Positions 6,213 to 8,856 of a DNA stretch of 8,856 bases are shown here, one piece after another. A program made the translations under genes and the position numbers. The number at the start of each line of letters is the position of its first letter. Within the stretch, counting starts at the first letter, position 1. Below the pieces are notes generated by a model. That model was not told the DNA's origin and did not search any database. It saw only the letters and a program-made list of their open reading frames with translations. Source of the DNA: Candidatus Poribacteria bacterium (GTDB lineage: Bacteria; Poribacteria; WGA-4E; WGA-3G); contig VXZL01000154.1 in the NCBI GenBank assembly GCA_009845505.1, positions 1 to 8,856 of the forward strand, read 5' to 3'.

Positions 6213-7838
6213 TCAAGAAGCATCACACTCTCTTGATTGCTCTTGGTGGCGAAGCACCGCCGCAATGAATTCCCGAAAAAGCGGGTGTGGTGCAAGCGGT
6301 TTTGATTGAAATTCGGGATGAAACTGTGAACCCACCATCCACGGGTGATCCATCACCTCAGCGATTTCGACGAGGCTTTCATCCGGCGACAGTCCACTAA
6401 AACAGAGTCCGGCTGCTTCTAATTCCGAGCGATACGCGTTGTTCAGTTCATAGCGATGTCGATGGCGTTCTACAATGATGGGTTGCTGATAGGCAGCATA
6501 ACTTTTGGTATTTTCTTTAAGCACACAAGGATAGATGCCGAGTCGCATTGTCGCGCCGAGATCAGCGATGGCACGTTGATCAGGCATCAAATCAATGACC
6601 GGATAAGGTGTTTCTGAATCTACTTCTGTGCTGTTTGCGGCTTTTAAGTGAGCGGCGTGTCTGGCAAATTCAATCACAAGGCACTGCATACCGAGGCATA
6701 ATCCGAAGTATGGAATCCGATTTTCACGAGCGTATCGCGCGGCGACCAGCATCCCTTCGATACCCCGATAGCCGAATCCACCGGGGACCAAGATTCCATC
6801 AACATCTGAAAAAACGCTGTCAAGGTCCGGTTGTTCTGTGAGTTCTTCAGAATCCATCCATTCTATATCAACAGCGGCTGCGTTGGCAATCCCACCGTGC
6901 TTGAGGGCTTCCTGTACGCTGATATACGCATCGCTCCCCGTTGTATATTTTCCGACAACGGCGATTCGTATTTCGTGTTTCGGGTTTTTCAGTTTTTCAA
7001 CCATCGCAGCCCATTCAGCGTCCATCGGTGGACGTGTTTCGAGTCCAAGCCGCTTTAAAACGAGATGTCCCATACCTTGCCGTTCAAAATTAAGCGGGAT
7101 TTCATCAACACATTTCGTGTCGAGCCCTTCAAAAATGTATTCTTCACTGATCCCGCAGAGGAGCGCGATTTTCTGACAAAAAGCCTCCTCCAAGGGCTGG
7201 CTGGTGCGGCACAGCAACAGATCGGGTTGAACCCCTAACTCTTGGAGCTTGCGAATGCTATGTTGGGTCGGTTTGCTCTTGCTTTCGCCGTTAGGTAGGG
7301 TGTAAATGAGGGATACATGGAGGAACAGCGTGTTCTGACGGCCCACCTCGACCGCCATCTGCCGAATCGCTTCGACGAAAGGGGGCATTTCAAAGTCACC
7401 GATCGTTCCACCGATCTCCGTAATCACAATCTCGGCTTCGTTATCTTTACCGATCTGGTAGATGCGGCGTTTGATTTCGTCGGTAATGTGCGGAATTAAC
7501 TGCACCGTCTGACCGAGGTAGTCCCCGCGTCTTTCCTTCGCGATTACTTCGCTATAGACGGATCCAGTGGTGAAGTTGGAGTATTGATTGAGGTCGATAC
7601 CGAGAAAGCGTTCATAGTTCCCGATGTCAAGATCGGTTTCCGCGCCGTCATGCGTGACAAAGACCTCGCCGTGCTGAAACGGGTTCATCACACCCGCATC
7701 AACATTCAGATACGGATCAATCTTGACGACAATCACCTTGAAACCGCGATTAATGAGCAGTCTGCCCAAGGACGCGGTAGTGATTCCTTTGCCGATACCT
7801 GAGATAACCCCCCCGGTCACAAAAATATATTTTGTCAT
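6213..7838 (-). CDS. pyrG: CTP synthase (glutamine-hydrolysing)
   Basis: A 541-residue cytosolic enzyme that converts UTP, ATP and glutamine to CTP, the last step of pyrimidine nucleotide synthesis. The N-terminal synthase domain (about 1-268) has the P-loop GGVISGIGKG (9-18, Lys17), the magnesium residues Asp71 and Glu141, and the UTP/CTP-site stretch HGEVFVTHDGAETDLDIGNYERFL (56-79). The C-terminal class I glutamine amidotransferase domain (about 290-533) has GLCLGMQ with nucleophile Cys381 and the pair His507/Glu509 in FHPEF. HRHRYELN (459-466) is also conserved. I placed the start at 7838 because homologues begin MxxKYIFVTGG; the frame stays open to an ATG at 7898, which would add 20 residues directly after kdsB. 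The AGGAGG is 16 nt from the chosen ATG, unusually far. The length fits the family. CTP made here feeds KdsB, encoded just upstream. Confidence 0.97.
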   Translation of the reverse strand: MTKYIFVTGGVISGIGKGITTASLGRLLINRGFKVIVVKIDPYLNVDAGVMNPFQHGEVFVTHDGAETDLDIGNYERFLGIDLNQYSNFTTGSVYSEVIAKERRGDYLGQTVQLIPHITDEIKRRIYQIGKDNEAEIVITEIGGTIGDFEMPPFVEAIRQMAVEVGRQNTLFLHVSLIYTLPNGESKSKPTQHSIRKLQELGVQPDLLLCRTSQPLEEAFCQKIALLCGISEEYIFEGLDTKCVDEIPLNFERQGMGHLVLKRLGLETRPPMDAEWAAMVEKLKNPKHEIRIAVVGKYTTGSDAYISVQEALKHGGIANAAAVDIEWMDSEELTEQPDLDSVFSDVDGILVPGGFGYRGIEGMLVAARYARENRIPYFGLCLGMQCLVIEFARHAAHLKAANSTEVDSETPYPVIDLMPDQRAIADLGATMRLGIYPCVLKENTKSYAAYQQPIIVERHRHRYELNNAYRSELEAAGLCFSGLSPDESLVEIAEVMDHPWMVGSQFHPEFQSKPLAPHPLFREFIAAVLRHQEQSRECDAS

Positions 7839-7854
7839 TTTTACGTTATAATGC

Positions 7855-7860
7855 CCTCCT
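7855..7860 (-). promoter_or_regulatory. Shine-Dalgarno AGGAGG with unusually long spacing to pyrG
   Basis: A perfect AGGAGG on the minus strand precedes the family-consensus pyrG ATG (7838) by 16 nt, well beyond the usual 5-10 nt. No ATG, GTG or TTG in the pyrG frame lies between them. Either spacing is relaxed here or initiation uses the upstream ATG at 7898, leaving the AGGAGG inside the coding region. Confidence 0.4.
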
Positions 7861-7904
7861 TGTACTACAAAAAATACTATAGTTTCCGCATTGACCATCC
7901 GGTG

Positions 7905-8636
7905 TCAGTTTGTTTCTAAAATTTGTTTTACCCGCTCTAAGTCAGCCGGAACATCAACACCAATAAGTGGTGTGTCGGTTTCGACGACGTGGATAGGGAC
8001 ACCGTGTTCCAAAAAACGGAGTTGTTCTAAACCTTCTGCGAGTTCATAAGGCGTGGACTTCCACTTTGTGAAAGCGAGGAGTTGGTCTCGACGGTAAGCG
8101 TACAAGCCGACGTGTCGATATACAGGAAATTTGTGAAGTTCATCCTCACCGATTCTTCCCGGTATAGACGCACGCGAGAAATACAACGCATCTCCCCACA
8201 GGTTTGTAACGACTTTAACGACGTTAACGTCTCGATAGTCTGTAGCAGTCTCAACCCGCTGTTTCAACGTACAAACTTGCACCTCGGGTCTGTCTATGAA
8301 AGGTTGTAGCATCGTGTCTATCTGCGCAGGTTCAAGCAACGGTTCATCGCCTTGAATGTTGGCGACAATATCACATCTTAATCCTTCTGCAACAACAGCG
8401 ACGCGCTCAGTGCCAGTCGCACACGGACCCGTCATTTGGACATTTCCACCGAATTGAGTTACCGCATCGTAAATCCGCTGGTCGTCTGTAGCGACAATAA
8501 CTTCGTTGAGCATTTTTGCGCGGCACGCGCTTTCGTAGACGTGTTGCACCATCGGCTTCCCAAGCAGATTTGCTAACGGCTTTCCCGCAAAACGACTTGA
8601 GGCATAGCGAGCTGGGATGATTCCTACACTTTGCAA
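7905..8636 (-). CDS. kdsB: 3-deoxy-manno-octulosonate cytidylyltransferase (CMP-Kdo synthetase)
   Basis: A 243-residue cytosolic enzyme that couples CTP and Kdo to CMP-Kdo, the activated sugar used for the LPS inner core. All family motifs are present: IPARYASSRFAGKPL (7-21) binding CTP, IQGDEP (94-99) with the metal ligand Asp97, NVVKVV (138-143), YFSRASIP (152-159), HVGLYAYR (175-182), LEQLRFLEHG (203-212) and GVDVPADLERV (226-236) with Asp228. The usual SGTER motif reads TGTER (74-78), a conservative Ser-to-Thr change. The start is TTG at 8636, supported by AGGAAG 7 nt upstream and by MQSVGIIPARY aligning with the N-terminus of homologues; no in-frame ATG is nearby. pyrG follows, and kdsB-pyrG pairing is also known from Chlamydia. 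The gene implies a Gram-negative outer membrane. Confidence 0.96.
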   Translation of the reverse strand: MQSVGIIPARYASSRFAGKPLANLLGKPMVQHVYESACRAKMLNEVIVATDDQRIYDAVTQFGGNVQMTGPCATGTERVAVVAEGLRCDIVANIQGDEPLLEPAQIDTMLQPFIDRPEVQVCTLKQRVETATDYRDVNVVKVVTNLWGDALYFSRASIPGRIGEDELHKFPVYRHVGLYAYRRDQLLAFTKWKSTPYELAEGLEQLRFLEHGVPIHVVETDTPLIGVDVPADLERVKQILETN

Positions 8637-8643
8637 CCTTATG

Positions 8644-8649
8644 CTTCCT
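8644..8649 (-). promoter_or_regulatory. Shine-Dalgarno AGGAAG deciding the TTG start of kdsB
   Basis: AGGAAG on the minus strand lies 7 nt upstream of the TTG at 8636. Together with the match of the N-terminus to KdsB homologues, it supports TTG initiation. Confidence 0.55.
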
Positions 8650-8657
8650 TTATAACA

Positions 8658-8674
8658 TCCTAAATTCTTTAGGA
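8658..8674. repeat. Perfect 7-bp inverted repeat upstream of kdsB
   Basis: TCCTAAA (8658-8664), spacer TTC, TTTAGGA (8668-8674) form a perfect palindrome with a 3-nt loop. It straddles the left boundary of the putative MITE-like element and sits 21 nt upstream of the kdsB TTG. It could be an operator, an RNA hairpin in the kdsB leader, or partly a by-product of the element end. Confidence 0.4.
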
Positions 8675-8792
8675 CTTACGCACTGTCCTCTTTTGTAGCA
8701 TAACCTGTTAGGTTGTGCCATCCAAACGCTTGTGTTTGTCCAAGTATCTCTATTTCACAGAAGGTCCGACAGTCAAAATTGCGTTCGTCCTA
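8670..8792. mobile_element. Putative 123-bp MITE-like element with inverted ends and 5-bp direct repeat
   Basis: The left end TAGGACTTACGCA (8670-8682) and the reverse complement of the right end, TAGGACGAACGCA (8780-8792), agree at 11 of 13 positions. Immediately outside both ends is the direct repeat TTCTT (8665-8669 and 8793-8797), as expected of a target-site duplication. The interior has no open reading frame of note and contains a hairpin: GCATAACCT (8698-8706), loop GTT, AGGTTGTGC (8710-8718), 9 bp with one G-U pair as RNA. No transposase is present, so it would be a non-autonomous element mobilised in trans, or a decayed insertion-sequence remnant. It ends 33 nt before the kdsB start codon and may carry or have displaced the kdsB promoter. 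The call rests only on these symmetries; a chance origin is not excluded. Confidence 0.45.
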
Positions 8793-8856
8793 TTCTTTAT
8801 ATTTCGCAATAAGTAGTTTTGGGATTGTTAAATTAGATATTACAAGTTATCAGCAG

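Noticed and set aside
6029..6295. Minus-strand 88-codon frame overlapping the toxin and the end of pyrG
   Set aside because: It overlaps two solid genes in another frame and has no recognisable domain.
7839..7904. Possible internal promoter before pyrG (TATAGT on the minus strand)
   Set aside because: No matching -35 element at 16-18 nt; the only CTGACA is 21 nt away.

Overview
The window looks like a chromosomal piece of a Gram-negative, LPS-type bacterium. KdsB (CMP-Kdo synthesis) implies a Kdo-containing outer membrane. The secreted LamG-like protein, the LarA-like (DUF2088) enzymes and the general style recall Candidatus Poribacteria and related uncultured lineages, but that placement is an impression and not a proof. 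Translation starts are mixed (ATG, one GTG, one TTG), and most genes have clear Shine-Dalgarno sequences.

Layout. A single plus-strand gene at 64-858 encodes a secreted LamG/concanavalin-type protein and ends at a strong intrinsic terminator (902-933). Everything else is on the minus strand. Read in the direction of transcription (right to left) the order is kdsB (8636-7905), pyrG (7838-6213), a HigB/RelE-like toxin (6158-5820), its HigA-like antitoxin (5823-5425), two tandem LarA-family nickel racemase/epimerase paralogues (5352-4072 and 4075-2816), and the TRAP transporter small and large membrane subunits dctQ (2812-2246) and dctM (2246-960). The plus-strand gene and dctM converge on the terminator.

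How the genes work together. PyrG makes CTP and KdsB uses CTP to activate Kdo for LPS, so the first pair is a coherent unit. The toxin-antitoxin pair is a self-contained module with a 4-nt overlap. The last four genes are tightly packed (4-nt overlap, 3-nt gap, 1-nt overlap) and read as one operon: a TRAP transporter that probably imports an organic or sugar acid, plus two related enzymes that could invert a 2-hydroxy-acid centre. Both enzymes keep the residues that hold and use the nickel-pincer cofactor in lactate racemase. The operon has no solute-binding protein (DctP) and no cofactor-maturation genes (larB, larC, larE), so these must lie elsewhere if the system works.

The most interesting items are the tandem LarA pair coupled to an incomplete TRAP system, and a 123-bp MITE-like element upstream of kdsB (8670-8792). 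The element has 13-bp imperfect inverted ends and a flanking 5-bp direct repeat. I see no tRNA, rRNA, CRISPR or riboswitch. No gene-free stretch exceeds 300 bases; the longest is 8637-8856.
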